This document shows, in pieces, positions 1 to 32,034 of a DNA stretch of 64,000 nucleotides. The stretch is from NCBI GenBank assembly GCA_029948255.1, contig JALIZF010001818.1, positions 124,001 through 188,000 on the forward strand. The letters run 5' to 3'. The stretch is from Telmatactis stephensoni (taxonomy: Eukaryota > Cnidaria > Anthozoa > Actiniaria > Isophelliidae). The notes beneath the pieces are model-generated. The model saw only the letters and a list, made by a program, of their open reading frames with translations. It was not told where the DNA came from and did no database searches. The position numbers and the translations under genes were made by a program. Each line of letters opens with the position of its first letter. The first letter of the stretch is position 1.

Positions 1-235
1 ATGAAAAAGCCATTAGTATGAAATGACTGTAGCAATTCACAAAATACGTCATTTACACGTATAAGACTGCAGAATACGTCTTGGTAACAGTCATATTCGC
101 ATTCAGCATGAAAAATTAATTTAGAATAGTTATACCATGTTACCAGCCTCTACCCCAAAATGCCTTCTGCACTTTTTGCAGTCGACTTTTTCAGTTTTGC
201 CCCTTGTCTACGTGATGTTGGGAGAAAAGTAGAGA
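1..235 (+). repeat. Interspersed repeat 'A', copy 1
   Basis: The sequence from the first base is repeated closely at 24868-25045 and 57281-57490 (shared text such as ACTGTAGCAATTCACAAAAT). In the other two copies it directly follows a second repeated segment, so the element probably continues upstream of the window. No coding potential is visible. The family was not identified. Confidence 0.8.
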
Positions 236-276
236 GCGTATTCGAGTATTCTCTCGAGTGTTCTCCAAACATCAAG
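213..276. repeat. Short imperfect hairpin
   Basis: Arms TGATGTTGGGAGAA and TTCTCCAAACATCA flank a loop containing GTATTCGAGTATTC. It resembles the hairpin at 51360-51485, which uses the same arm sequence. It is likely a remnant of a non-coding foldback element. Confidence 0.55.
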
Positions 277-299
277 TGTTTTGGTCAGGCTGTCACACA

Positions 300-2877
300 A
301 AAAAAGTTTTTTACTTCCTCTATAAAATAACAAGCGCTCAAATTTACGAAAAATTCGAAAATAGTGACATGAGCATGTTTGATACTATCTTCAAATCCTC
401 ATTAATTATTCACGAGGTAGCCAACCACTGAAAACGTTACCAGTAATTCGATCCTTGGCCAAACGCAAGGAACTCTGGGATCGCCTGGGGGCAAACATTG
501 ATTGCTGATAGTAAGAATGTATGGCCGCGTAGGAAATCTTTGATAATAACCAGTCCCAACGAAAAGAAGTATCAAGCTTTTTTGTTCACAGACTAACAGC
601 TAAGAGTCGAGCGAATGTTACCGTGTCGATAGTGTGAGTTTTGGTTGGATAGTTTTTACGTAAATCGAGCTTATTCTGCTCAATGCGATTTCAATATATA
701 TTAAGCTTATATGTATTGATCCTTTCTTCCATAGTTTGGTTAACAAATCGATATTTAATATGAATGAATCAAATGTTAGAATTACATTAGTTTTTAAATT
801 GTTAGATTGAGATTGAATTGTGATTTGTATTTTAATAGTAGATTCTGTACGTTGTCAGTTCTCAAATGCATGCAGCACGGCACATAAACTAAGCCGTACT
901 TCGATTGAATATTCCAGTCGTTTGGTGCCAGTGCAGTTCCCTTTCCTCTTCTGTTGCCTTTGGATCAATGTTTCCTTAAACAGCCAATAGTAAATTCTAA
1001 ATTGCATTATGCATCCTTTTTGTATGCTTCGAAGTCTATTTGGTAGACAAAGTTGTTGTGTGACTAAGCTGGGTCAAACACTTTCCTTTGCATCCTCAAG
1101 CAAATAAAATACTCACGTTTACACACAAGCATAAATTGATCCCTTAACTTGATAAAAATTACTTTATATCAAAGTAGATGCATGACTCAGACAAACATTA
1201 TGAATCTGTAATCGTACTGAATAGAACACGGAGAAAATTACGTTAAGAAAACGTTGCTTATGTAAAACACAGACCTCTATGAGGCCATGTGGTTACTGGC
1301 CTCAAATCCAAATATAGAGATAAAGAAACGAAAATGCAAAACAACAACAACAACAACAACAAAAACAAAGAATGATGTCAACAACGATCCTGGACAAACT
1401 GACTGCTTTGGGAAACGCAATGCATTCCCCTTACGATGGTCGGTTGCTAGGGCTTTTCTTCTCGGAAGCCTCAAATCTGAAAGTTTTAGGCCTTAGACAA
1501 AAGTAGAATGCATCAAATGTGACAAAACTTAGTGGGGAAGTAGGTTGATAAATTACCTGTTAACGTTGGTGCCTACTAATGGAAAGGTATTTTTTTGGCC
1601 AAAAACCACATGGGTATCAAAGAACCCATCATAGGGAGCTAGAATCCAAGGAAAGAATTAGGGGTCACCGTGCATATTAATGAGTTACACGCCATCAGAT
1701 CGTTTCTGGTAGAAATGATAGTCAAAACAGGCGTTGTAACTCAGGTTCTATTTATCAACTGTGAATCTCATTCAAACACAGGAGAGGCTAAATGGTTTTC
1801 CTTTAATTCTGTAAGTTTATTTTTTCAAAAAGTCGTAAAAAGGCCTTGCTTTTACGATTGCTTTACCAACAAAAATTCAGTGTTTTTGCATGCGCAGAAA
1901 GCAGTGCGCGAGGACAATAGTAGGTACCATCCTTAATTGATGGCGAATACATCTCATGAGACCGCTATTGTGACGTCATTAATGATGTCCAAATTTGGCA
2001 TCAGAAAAAAAAATTCAGGAAAGAAATAGTAAAAAAACATTAGTTTTTTCTATAGAATTCTATGATTTCTGATGAAAACCCCATCTCAATCAGATTAAGA
2101 GGGGAAGTTTTTCAAGTTCGAGCAGTGAACGACAAAAACTCCTGAGTTGAAGAATAGCTGTTGTACAAAACTAAAACCATTTCTATAAGAAAGTTTAAGT
2201 TGTTTGTAAGTAGTTTTGGCCGATAAAAGCTGAATCAAAGTGTTAATCCAAAGCGAAAATTTGGATCGAAAATGAGATTTAGGCCTTCATTTGCTCATTT
2301 GCTATATGTTTTCTTTATATTCAGCTTGAAAAAGCTTAATCCCAACACAACTTCAAGAAAAAGTCTTTGTACAATTCAAAAATCCGTTTTAAACAGGAAT
2401 TTTGAGAAAGGATTTGAGTGTTAATCCAGAACGAAAATTTGGATTAAAACTCGCACGAAGGTGTAGTTTTTGGCGCTTTTCGCCATGCATTATTGCTCGT
2501 CATTGAAAAAAATCTCCTCTTAAAGCGTGCGAATTTACAGCTAATGAAATAAATTCAAATTTCCCGCCAAATGACCATATATGGTAAAAATTAAGGGTAT
2601 TTAAACGCCAATACAATAAATGTATTGGCACAGCGGCAAACACCAAGTTGCATAAAACCAAAATTGTAGTTTTTTCAATTTGGGATGTGTGGTGTTATGA
2701 CACGTTTTCGTCATTAGATACTTCATTACGACGTCATAATGACGTTTTTGTGACGAAAATGAGTGTGCATTAATTAGAAACGACATTTGTGTTTATTCTT
2801 TTTTACAATAGAGACACCAGCACGACTATATTGCTCTCTTTGTTCTTTATTCAACAACCTTTGTAAACGAGTAAATA
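300..2877. other. Intergenic stretch, no gene recognised
   Basis: AT-rich sequence with short ORFs only, none resembling a known family. A (CAA)n-like tract lies near 1336-1370. Two copies of a short motif around GAAAATTTGGAT lie near 2241 and 2419. Nothing else could be supported. Confidence 0.6.
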
Positions 2878-2950
2878 CAGACTGGATTCTTGATTAAATG
2901 TTATTTTCAATAGAAGATATTTGGCAGAGATAAAATCTTTTTTTGTTATA
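2878..2950 (-). pseudogene. Relic of CapA/PgsA-like last exon
   Basis: About 70 bp match the 5' half of exon 7 of the CapA/PgsA-like genes on the minus strand. The match covers the block encoding the tract before FDSE, with TTTGGCAGAGA and ATGTTATTTTCA conserved on the plus strand. Several substitutions are present and the match stops abruptly near 2880. The stretch is too short and decayed to be functional. It shows that the tandem array once extended further in this direction. Confidence 0.7.
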
Positions 2951-3143
2951 AATAAAAGTCCAAAGTAACAGTGTTAAATGCCGTAATTAGATGGCAAAAA
3001 CGAACTGGGGAGCTGAGATTTGGAGAGTTGAAACTTGAGAATATTTAATGTAGTAAGGCCAAAGATTTTATCTCTGTTATCACTTGCTGTTATTCTATTC
3101 TATTACATTCCCATTCCATTAAATTCCATTCCATTCCATTCCT

Positions 3144-3478
3144 ATGCTATTCCATTCCATTCTATTCTATTCTATTCTATTCTGTTCTGCTCTGCTCTGC
3201 TCTGCTCTGCTCTGCTCTGCTCTGCTCTGCTCTGCTCTGCTCTGCTCTGCTCTGCTCTGCTCTGCTCTGCTCTGCTCTGCTCTGCTCTGCTCTGCTCTGC
3301 TCTGCTCTGTTCTGCTCTGTTCTGTTCTGTACATGGTCTGTTCTGTTCTGTTCTGTTCTGTTCTGTTCTGTTCTGTTCTGTTCTGTTCTGTTCTGTTCTG
3401 TTCTGTTCTGTTCTGTTCTGTTCTGTTCTGTTCTGTTCTGTTCTGTTCTGTTCTGTTCTGTTCTGTTCTGTTCTGTTC
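3144..3478. repeat. Compound pentanucleotide satellite
   Basis: A short TTCTA tract runs into a long (TCTGC)n block (about 3186-3310) and then an equally long (TTCTG)n block to 3477. A single non-repeat interruption (ACATGG) sits near 3330. The period of five keeps several frames open, so the ORFs here are artefacts. Confidence 0.95.
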
Positions 3479-3603
3479 ACCACGGTCACCACGGTAATTG
3501 CTACCGTATGCGTACGAAACAATCTTACCTCTCGTCACTTTATAGCTTCAAATACAAATGAAGGGAAGTCGTCGACTATTATTAAGGAATATAAAACGCG
3601 CGC

Positions 3604-3752
3604 GCATGTCTCTGTTCTGTGATATAAACATGATAGAAGATGTAGAGCAAGAGAAAAGCAAGCTTAGGAACACGAGGCGTAGTCGAGTATTTCTCTTGCT
3701 TTTCGAGTGCTCTACAACCTCCAGAGTGTTTATATCACAGTACAGAGACATA
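3604..3752. repeat. Hairpin MITE-like element
   Basis: Inverted arms (TGTCTCTGTTCTGTGATATA on the left, TATATCACAGTACAGAGACA on the right) surround a second inner inverted pair around AGAGCAAGAGAAAAGCAAG. The centre CACGAGGCGTAGTCGAGT recurs in other hairpins of this window that have unrelated arms. Confidence 0.75.
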
Positions 3753-4047
3753 AGCGATCGTTTTATATTGCTTTTATAAAATAATTTGGACGTTTTTTGA
3801 GCGAGCCATGTCTCTGTCCTCTGATATAAACATGGTAGCCAGCCAATCAGAGCGCGCGTTATATCTCAAATATTTTATAACTAATAGTAGAAATTAAAAT
3901 GAAATATCTCACTGAGGATCGCACTTTGTTAATTTGAAGGCTTTTTAATTTAATTTGCTCTTCATTGTACATACTTAAAAATGCACAGGAATTACAGACA
4001 TTTTGATAAGCTAGTTACATTACCATCTACTTTTTGAGTTATAAGTA

Positions 4048-4156
4048 TTGGAAATCGTAAAGATGCAAATGAGGCGACGTCAACCCAGAAATGTTGTTTT
4101 CTAATTTTGCAAAAATTCCTGAGTTGACGTCACTTCGTTTGCATTTTCAGATTTTA
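4048..4156. repeat. Foldback repeat in gene 1 3' flank
   Basis: Arms read GATGCAAATGAGGCGACGTC and GTTGACGTCACTTCGTTTGC in inverse orientation. The same hairpin, with extra sequence in the loop, lies at 32817-33062 downstream of gene 2. The sequence around it also matches, so it was probably present before the genes were duplicated. Confidence 0.7.
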
Positions 4157-4495
4157 AACGCATATCTATATTGAGAAATCTCAAACCATAAAGCTTTTCC
4201 TTTAATGAAGGTCGGAACGATTATCAAAATATCAAATACTGGTTAGGGGCACTTCTAGACGCATAGCTTGTGATGTGATGTGTTGCCAGGATTTATTTAT
4301 AAAACTGCTTTTCGATTGATTTCAACTTGCGCGCGTTGAAAGGTTTTGAATATTCACCCCATATTTACAAACATGTCAATTTGCCTGCGAAGGTTTTTAT
4401 AAGGATGTGAAGTCTTATTCTAATAATTCTGCTCATCTAATAACCAAGTGCCTTATAAATGAGTCTTTATGCTGACTCAATTAATGAGTGATATG

Positions 4496-24072
<19,577 letters not shown>

Positions 24073-24149
24073 ATAAATCCCCTTTAGTAGACTTGTGATT
24101 GATAAGACTTGAACTTCCCATACTTCAGGTGTGAAATACTAAGGAATTT

Positions 24150-24163
24150 ACAGGTATTGAACA
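24150..24163 (-). promoter_or_regulatory. Conserved 14-mer upstream of gene 1
   Basis: ACAGGTATTGAACA on the plus strand, 78 bp upstream of the gene 1 ATG. The identical 14 bases lie 89 bp upstream of the gene 2 ATG (40960-40973), while the sequence around them differs. It may be a promoter or 5' UTR element; function is inferred only. Confidence 0.45.
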
Positions 24164-24445
24164 GGACTTGTTCATTCGTCGATTAGAATAAATTGTAGTA
24201 CAGCTTCTCTTTTTCGCATCATGTTGATGTTATACTTTGATAAAATGTTTCACATTTTAATGTACAAGATACAGAACAGAAAACGCTTAATGTTTGGAAA
24301 AAATGTAAAGTTTATTTACTAAACAAAAGGAAAATTAAGAATTGGGTTTAAACAGGTAACGTCTTCAGTTAGCAGGTTCAAGTGGAAAAGGTCAAAAAAA
24401 ATCAATTTCAATAACATCTTGAAAGATCGTGTCTAAAACTCCACA

Positions 24446-24553
24446 CGGGTACATACAGGTAACACACGAGCAACATACGGGTACATACGACTACATACGA
24501 GTACATACAGGTCACATACCAGTACATACGAGTAACATACGACAACATACGGG
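24446..24553. repeat. Imperfect minisatellite, about 10-bp unit
   Basis: About ten degenerate units of the form ACGAGTACAT / ACAGGTCACAT, followed by a G-run (GGGGGGAGGGGGGGAGGGG). No coding signal. Confidence 0.8.
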
Positions 24554-24654
24554 GGGAGGGGGGGGAGGGGAATGATGGCGAGGCAGGAATGTTTTTCTGC
24601 TATGTTTGTGGTTACTGGCTTTTTATAAAAGCCAGTAACACTATGTCATCGATT

Positions 24655-25045
24655 GTGTAAGTCCGATAGTCCGTGACTTTAATTTCCGAAATTTGTTTGT
24701 ATCTCTTGCATAACTGTAAGTGTTTTGATACAAAATTTCGTTTTTTGAAACTTCGTATCTCCTTGATTTTTCAACTGATATCCTTCAAACTTCACAATTT
24801 TACTGATTTTGATGTGCTCTTTCCAGCTATGGTAATTGTTTTTAAGTTTGGGAGCTTTTGAAATTACATGAAAAAGCCGTTAGTATAAAATGACTGTAGC
24901 AATTCACAAAATACGTCATTTACACGTATAAGATTGCAGAATACGTCTTGGTAACAGTCATATTCGCATTCAGCATGAAAAATCGGTTTAGAATAGTTAT
25001 GTTACCAGCCTGTACCCCAAAATGCCTCCAGGTATCTGATTTTTT
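24655..25045 (+). repeat. Composite repeat B+A, copy 2
   Basis: Segment B (24661-24867) runs into segment A (24868-25045). Both segments are adjacent again at 57147-57490, where B is one arm of a hairpin. The part containing TTTGTATCTCTTGCATAACT is in the opposite orientation to its 57-kb counterpart relative to A. Confidence 0.75.
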
Positions 25046-26086
25046 GAAAATGCGCCTTGTCTAAATATGTTGGTGAATACTAAGACAATTTACTAAAAAC
25101 TAATTGTTAAAAAAAAAACTGTTTTTAAAAATTGTTAAGTAGACTCGAATGTCCATGTGCTTCATTTAGATATTGCCCGCCATTGGAGATGACAATTCGA
25201 AGTAAGTTTTTAGCATTTTTTCTTCGGTATTATTATTGTTCTTTCCAAATGTTAGATAGAATTACCGTTTACAAATTAAATCTAGAGGATATTTCGTATT
25301 GAATATTTTGCTGATAACTGATTGCTGATTTTTGCGTTTATTAAGTCCATTAGGTTCAAGTGAATTAGCAAGCGTGGTTATATAGTGAGCTTCTTTAGCT
25401 TTAGTTTTATTTCCATTCATTTTATACATATGCTCTTTTAAGTATTACCATTTCTTATCTTTACTGTAATTTCCGTCTATTTACCACATTTGTAAAATTG
25501 TATATCTATTTCCTGTTACGTCACTTCCTATATCCATATCTTATATATACATTTACCGATTCCAATTGTAATCCTTTTAAGGCTGATGAAGACTAGTATT
25601 GGCTACTCGAAAATTCATTAAAGAATTCCATAGTTCTACGACGTATTGTTTCTTCAAGTTTCTCGACTATCTTCAATATACGTATTCAATTAGATCTTCT
25701 AATAGATCCGTCGTATACCGAGACTTTGTGGTACGTGGTTGTTTTCGACACAAGTCTATATATATATATATATATTTTTTTTTTGTGCTAAGATTTTAAA
25801 GCTTCATCGATCGTTCCTGAACTAAGACTCGGTGCCGATGGAATCCTTCTCAAAACGTAACCAAAGCATCCTAGAGTCTATCGAGAACCACACACAGTTC
25901 CTTTAGATGTAGAACTTTTATTGTCAATAATAAATTTAAGAAACATACATGGAAATAAAGTCCCACAGTCCTCGTGGATGCATCAGTTATCAGTAATAAT
26001 AATAAACATTCCAGGATCATGACTGCACATCATAAGAGTAAACTCAAGAAAATTTACATAAAATGGATAAATTTGAAATAGGAGGT
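25046..26086. other. Intergenic, no feature recognised
   Basis: AT-rich DNA with short ORFs only and a small (TA)n run near 25758. Nothing could be assigned. Confidence 0.6.
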
Positions 26087-26837
26087 CTCAAGTACCTTAA
26101 GGCAAGGCTAGGAGCCAAAATCTACAAAATACACTTATTTTTGTTACGAGCAAATGTCTGAACGAAACCTTACCAAACTTCGTCCATAAACAGACATTCA
26201 TCTACTGATCAACCTTAAGTGATGATTTGGGAGTTTCAGTGGTCACGTGACCTGCAGCGATATTTATAGGATGTACATGGTTTTTCGTAAATGGGGCCAC
26301 GAGTTTTTCTGATCAGACCAAACTAATACATGAAATAAGCTTTAATTATGTCACTTCATAATTGTACGCTTAGACATTTTGACATTCAACTTTCTTTAAG
26401 CAGCTACTCAACAAAACAGGTCACGTGACCAAATGATACTCTTTTATATTTTTAAATATCTCCCTCACTATCCATGATAAACATAATGTCTAAGCGTACG
26501 ATGTTGAAGTACCGTATGGTAAAGATTTTAAATGCATAACGTTTGCCTGGTCAATAAAACTCGTGGCCCCATTTTAGAAAAACGATTTTTCTCCAGTACT
26601 GGTCACGTGACCACTGAAACTCCCAAATCATCACTTAAGGTTGATCAGTAGATGGATGTCTGTTCATGGACGAAGTTTGGTAAATTTTCATTCAGACATT
26701 TGCTTGTAACAAAAATAAGTGCGCCGAAACGTCGCCAAAAAAGACAGCATTTCAGAACTCCCGAAGACCACAATAACAAACAAAAAATAAGTGTTTTTTG
26801 TAGATTTTGGCTCCTAGCTTTGCCTTAAGGTACTTGA
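26087..26837. mobile_element. Large foldback element
   Basis: Two arms of roughly 350 bp in inverse orientation (CTCAAGTACCTTAAGGCAAG on the left; inverse ending CTTAAGGTACTTGAG). The right arm holds about 60 extra bases around AAACGTCGCC. Three perfect 12-bp palindromes GGTCACGTGACC lie at 26241, 26419 and 26601. No transposase is encoded. Confidence 0.85.
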
Positions 26838-27544
26838 GGTATGAAAAGTCAGTGAAATGTAAGGTAAAGTTAGCAAGTAATAATCTCAATCCAGTATGCT
26901 ACAAGTCATCTGTCTAAAAAAAATTGAAATCACAGAGTGAATCATTCCAATTTTATTCTGTCAAATAATATAGAAACAAATCCTGGTCCTATTGATCCCA
27001 TTAAGACTATCCAAACACCTTATAGTCAAGACAATGCTGTTGTTTAGGTTGAATGCAGGTACCCAGTGTGTACGTATGTCCCTTACATCACTAATATTTG
27101 CCTACATGTACAGAAATAGTATTTCAACATTAATGGACTTAGTTCAAATAATGAACATTGGTAATGAGCTGTATAGTAGCTCATCTAGACTGTAAACATT
27201 TCAGTAATATTAACAGAAGTACCTGAAATATTTTCCATATTCAATACTACGTACCTATAAACTTGGCTAGAGTCCAAGCTACAGCGGTACTATTCATGAC
27301 TATTGTACACTAGAAACTTTTGATTACTGTACATCTTGGTGTCAGAATACAACGCAGTCTTTAATCACACAATATTATACCTTATTCATGATTAACAATT
27401 GGTTGTAATACTGTATCTCAGATGGTAAAAACTATTTGATTCACATGCTAGAAATGCAATTGCTATGCCTCACCCTCACCCTCAATGTATTCTCTTTGTT
27501 TTTCTCTGATAAAATCTACCCAGTACTAGTATTGGAATTCAGAA

Positions 27545-28440
27545 GATAGATAGATAGATAGATATGTGTTTATTCAATTGCTTTTGCAGTATGAACTAGA
27601 TTACAGCAAAGGGGTCAATACATTAATACCATACAATAATCACGAATGACAATACTTCTCATACAACTAATATACATATTGGTCCTACATAATAAATAAT
27701 ATAATGATATTTTATTAATTAAATTACTGATATTTAATAGTGACAAACTCACTGAAGCGATTGGTTTTTGGCATAGGACAATGGAATCTGGAGGACTCAA
27801 ATCTAAGATTATACCCGTGAGGGTGTACTGTGTGTTTACTGATTAATGACCTGACAGGTTCCTGGGATTCACTTAGAAACTTCCTACACGCCTCAACTCT
27901 CCGAGTGGTGAGGTCCAGAAGCCCAGCAGCCTGTAAGGCATTACGGTAACTTAGACCTGGAAAAATTATACGTAAAGCCTTTTTCTGTACAGATTCAATG
28001 ATATTTCTTTGATAATCAGGTAGCGCTGCCCAAACAGGGGAGGCATACTCTAACACGGACCTAATCAAAGCGCAGTATATCGAGACAAGGTCGTCAGATG
28101 CAACACCAGACTTCTTAAGTAACCGGAGAGCGTACAAGCGCTTGTTAGCCTTTTTGAATACATAATCAACATGGACATTCCATGTAAGATCGTTTTTTAT
28201 ATTTACTCCTAAGATCTTATAGTTATTTACACGCTTAACCACCGAACCCATTAGTTGAAGTTGATTAATTGAGGTAGGCTGATACTGCAGAAAATTTACA
28301 ATAAGTTCGCGACACTTCTTGGGATTGAGGCGCATGCCTCGCAGAAACTCATGATCAAAGCTCAATTGTTGAACATGGAACAAAATTCAACAGTTCACTT
28401 AACACTTCTGCTGGACAGCATGGAACAGCCTATAATTAGA
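27545..28440 (-). mobile_element. 5'-truncated LINE with (TCTA)n tail
   Basis: The minus-strand ORF 28383-27724 encodes the end of a LINE reverse transcriptase: GMRLNPKKCRELIVNF, YKILGVNIKNDLTW and a C-terminal region with SVLEYASPVWAALP. The catalytic YADD part is missing, so the copy is 5' truncated. On its own strand the element ends in a TCTA array at 27545-27565, the same tail sequence as the LINEs in gene 1. It is probably a CR1/L2-like clade. Confidence 0.85.
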
Positions 28441-30237
28441 TGCACACATCTGTACCAGCCAATGCCAATAGCCACAGGTAGCCCAGTAACGCTGGCGACC
28501 AGCGTCTAATTTGTTTTTGATTTTATCTACACAACGATATTGTACTAATGTTCTATAAAACATGCGAAAGATGAGTTGATCTCGATTAGTCCGATTATTT
28601 CCTATCGGATTGAGTCATCGCAAGATTTTTACTTCAGAGTATCAGAGTATCAGAGGCTCTTTATATTTTTCTGACTATTGATTATTTTTGGTATCTCGAC
28701 AAGCCCAAAATGATCGACCAAAATCGAGTTATAGTTCATTTACTCATTAGAGATTGCGGTAAATTAGATTAATGGACTTCCAAAATATACTGTACTATTG
28801 ACATATGTTTTTTCACTCATTTTTTGTTCCAGATTTTCCTGTTTTAACATTAAGACATTTTTACATTCATTATGTAAAAATAATACCAATGGTATCGGAC
28901 AATAAACAATTCGTGTGAATAAACAATTCGTGTTTGTGAACAAATGCTTGATATTTATGCGCAAACTGATTTGAGTTCCCAACTTATACTGCAATGGATC
29001 ATCATTTATGTTTAACATTTTAGACAATTTTTATACAGTATATACCACAGTGTAGCTATTACTAGTACCCCTATACATCAGTGGGGGCATCCATGGGCAG
29101 TCTTGAAATGGAGACATATATTAGATGATGGTTGGGAATTGATCAAGTACTAAGACCAGTTATCCATATGTACTGAGAGTGATCATATATTCATGTAATC
29201 TAGGCCATAACTCTAAAAATCTACAACTGTAGACATGGTGATGATTGTGGATGCTATATGTTTTGACTACCAGTAACCACATGTCCTCATAGAGGGCTTT
29301 TATTAATTATATTGCTATTATTTGATTCAATGTGTCCTTATGATGGTTGAAGCAAGTGTTTAGGTCAAGATGTCGTCTTCCGAAGGCTGCTTCCGAATAA
29401 AGTCAACCTCTATTGAAGAAGCGGAAAAGCACATTACATTTTCCTCTGGCAAGTGGCAAGACATATCTTTCAATAGTATATGTATAATGCTATCTGGTTA
29501 AGTATTCTGGTGATATTTATTAGGTTCTTGGAGAATTTCTAGCTCAGTAATGAATATCATCAGATCAGCCATGAAAAGCGATGTTTGTTATAGTTTTACT
29601 GTGTCCTTAAATGTATATATAAATCTTTATATTATAAAATGTCATGTGAATTTCATTTGCATTTTATCACTTGCGTTTTGGATTTGTCAGTTGGTCAGAA
29701 AAGTATTTGTTATTTTATCATACCATCGGCATCTCGACATTATTTGTCTTTGTTGTTTTTAGTCAGTGAAATTGAGCTGATTTCTTGACAGAACAACACT
29801 CGAAGACTTACAACTAAATTTTATTGTTAATTGTGTTTTCCAGATTTAATCTGTTTTCAACGATATCGTACATATTCATAACTAATACTATGTCCTCAAA
29901 TTTGATTGGTCGAAATACTGCTCTGTTTTCCACTAATCAAACTGTAGGGTCGTAATTCGATAGTGTAATTGGACAGTGCGTGGCTGTAATTGGACAGAGC
30001 CAGTCTCAAATTACGCAATTTTAGTTGTAGACACGACCCCACATGCGAAGTATCACTTTAATTCTTATCGTGTATCAACAAAGATGATGATAATGATGAT
30101 GATGATGATGATGATTACTGTTTTGAGCGCGCGCTCAAGAGCTTTTCACTATTTTTGTCGCTTTTTAACACAATTTGGTCATTTTAGTTGCGCTTTGCAT
30201 TGATGAAAATATTTTTCTCAGAAATTATAATAGTTAT
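28441..30237. other. Intergenic, no gene recognised
   Basis: Short ORFs without family resemblance. A (GAT)n tract is at about 30083-30115, and CCAGTAACCACATGTCCTCATAG near 29271 inversely matches a stretch near 1275. Nothing else was supported. Confidence 0.55.
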
Positions 30238-30398
30238 GATTAATTGGTAACAGGATTTCGTGTTGTCCAATTCTGTCTGTAATCATACTCGGAATAAACC
30301 AATTGGACTCCCGCTTTGAGGTCGTCCAATTTTTTTATCCCTCGTATGATTACATACCGAATTGGACTCCACTCAGTCCTATTACCATTATTAATTGC
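30238..30398. repeat. Foldback element, about 160 bp
   Basis: Left arm TAATTGGTAACAGGATT...GTAATCATACTCGG and its inverse on the right (CGTATGATTACAT...TCCTATTACCATTA). Non-coding. Confidence 0.65.
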
Positions 30399-31553
30399 TG
30401 ACAATTAAGCCGAGCGAGCCTCAGCGAGTGAGCGAGCGCCGGCAGCATTCCTATTTTGGCGATCTGAATTTGAGAAGCCGGTAACCCTTGGATTCAACAA
30501 ACATCCCAAACCGGTTAAAACCAGTTTTTTTGTTCGATTACAGTTCGCCAGTAAAACCGGTAAAGTTACTCGGAAACTAGAAAAAAACCTGTTGTAAACC
30601 GGTTCTACTACTGACATGTTGGGCTCCCATGTGAGGAACAAGAGACGATTTTGCTTAAGTATGCGCGCAACCGCTGACCATAACAACACGATTGCAGGAA
30701 CCTTGTTCAGATATTCTGCGAAACGTAACCAAAGTTTATATATCGCGAAATATTTTCATTTGTTGACATTTGCATGCTAGTTTCTATCAATATTTGGAGA
30801 TCGAATGAAAAACTCGGGAATTAATTACTGCATCCTTCACACGGCTTGCAAGCAAAACTCGTTGCTGCCGGATCGGGCTTTGTGTAAATTTACTTCTGTG
30901 AAATTTTTTTAGCAGAAATCGCGTTAATTATTAGATTTTCAAATGCAATTTTGGAGGTCTTGACGCCCTGATCAACACAAAAAAATTTATCGGTCTTAGA
31001 AGGGCACCACTATCCGCGAATGATTGCAATTCGTACCCATTTCAACAATTTTCCCAACAAAAACTAGTTGATATGTTGAAAATAGATTTAATAGACTTTC
31101 ATTATCTACAGTAATTTGTGTGGTTATCTGTACTAGATTTATAAGACGAAGTAAATTTGCATAGTACTAGTGTAGTAAAATAAGTTTTTTAAAAAGAAAT
31201 ATGTACAAGTTCGTTCATTTTATTTTATAATACATTACTTTTTCAAACAATCACAAACAGTCTTAGCATTGATTATAAAACTAACTGATGAAAGATTGTT
31301 GATAAATACATGCTATCGCCTTAAAACAATATCTGATCTGCAGCAAAGCGACTCCATCTTCGAATGGGATAGACTTGAGCACGCAACCGCGCTGAAAAAC
31401 TCACAAAATAACATTGTCTTCCCCGAGAAATATCACTAAACAGCTGTTGACTTGATGAATGCTTCCACGAACACAAAGCAGTGGATTTTTCATGATAAAT
31501 TTGAATAGCAAGGTCAAATTACCTCGAAAACGAAAACCAACTCCAACTTCTAA

Positions 31554-31786
31554 AGGCGTTATCACACGAGACAATTTTTAACGGCGATTTTCAGCGCAAT
31601 GGCGTTGCGTTAAAAATCTTTGTCGTCTAACATGACACTTTGAACGATTTTCCTTGCAATTTTTGCTTCGGCAACGCGTTGCGAGTTTTTGAATTAAAGT
31701 CAGAAACTCGCAACGCAAAATATTGCAAGTTGTTACAACGTTGCGCGGAAAATCGTCGTTAAAAATCGTCTCGTGTAACACCTCCT
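31554..31786. mobile_element. MITE with TAA target duplication
   Basis: Inverted ends (AGGCGTTATCACACGAGAC on the left; inverse CTCGTGTAACACCTCCT on the right) flanked by TAA on both sides, as is usual for PIF/Harbinger-type elements. Internally GTTGCG words are repeated in both orientations. Non-coding. Confidence 0.75.
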
Positions 31787-32034
31787 TAACTCGTGAACGC
31801 TTTTGTCATCTTGGCACAATTTTAAGTGATTTACCGCTGACCACCCATTCCGATCATTCCAAGCATATGACGTCACAAATCATCATTCAACATACATTGC
31901 CGGATTTCAAGCCGTTAGGGGAATGGGCACGAGTCCCTAAGTTTGTGCCAATCAACATGAGACACACATAGCTAGCCATAGAACATATATTGAGTCTATT
32001 GAGCTTTACAAAATCCCCAAGTTAAGTACATACA

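Noticed and set aside
3035..3622. Long ORFs on both strands with [10 protein letters not shown] or NRTEQ repeats
   Set aside because: They are translations of the TCTGC/TTCTG pentanucleotide array; open only because the period avoids stops.
24446..24553. CRISPR-like array
   Set aside because: The unit is only about 10 bp, degenerate and without spacers, in eukaryotic DNA; a minisatellite.
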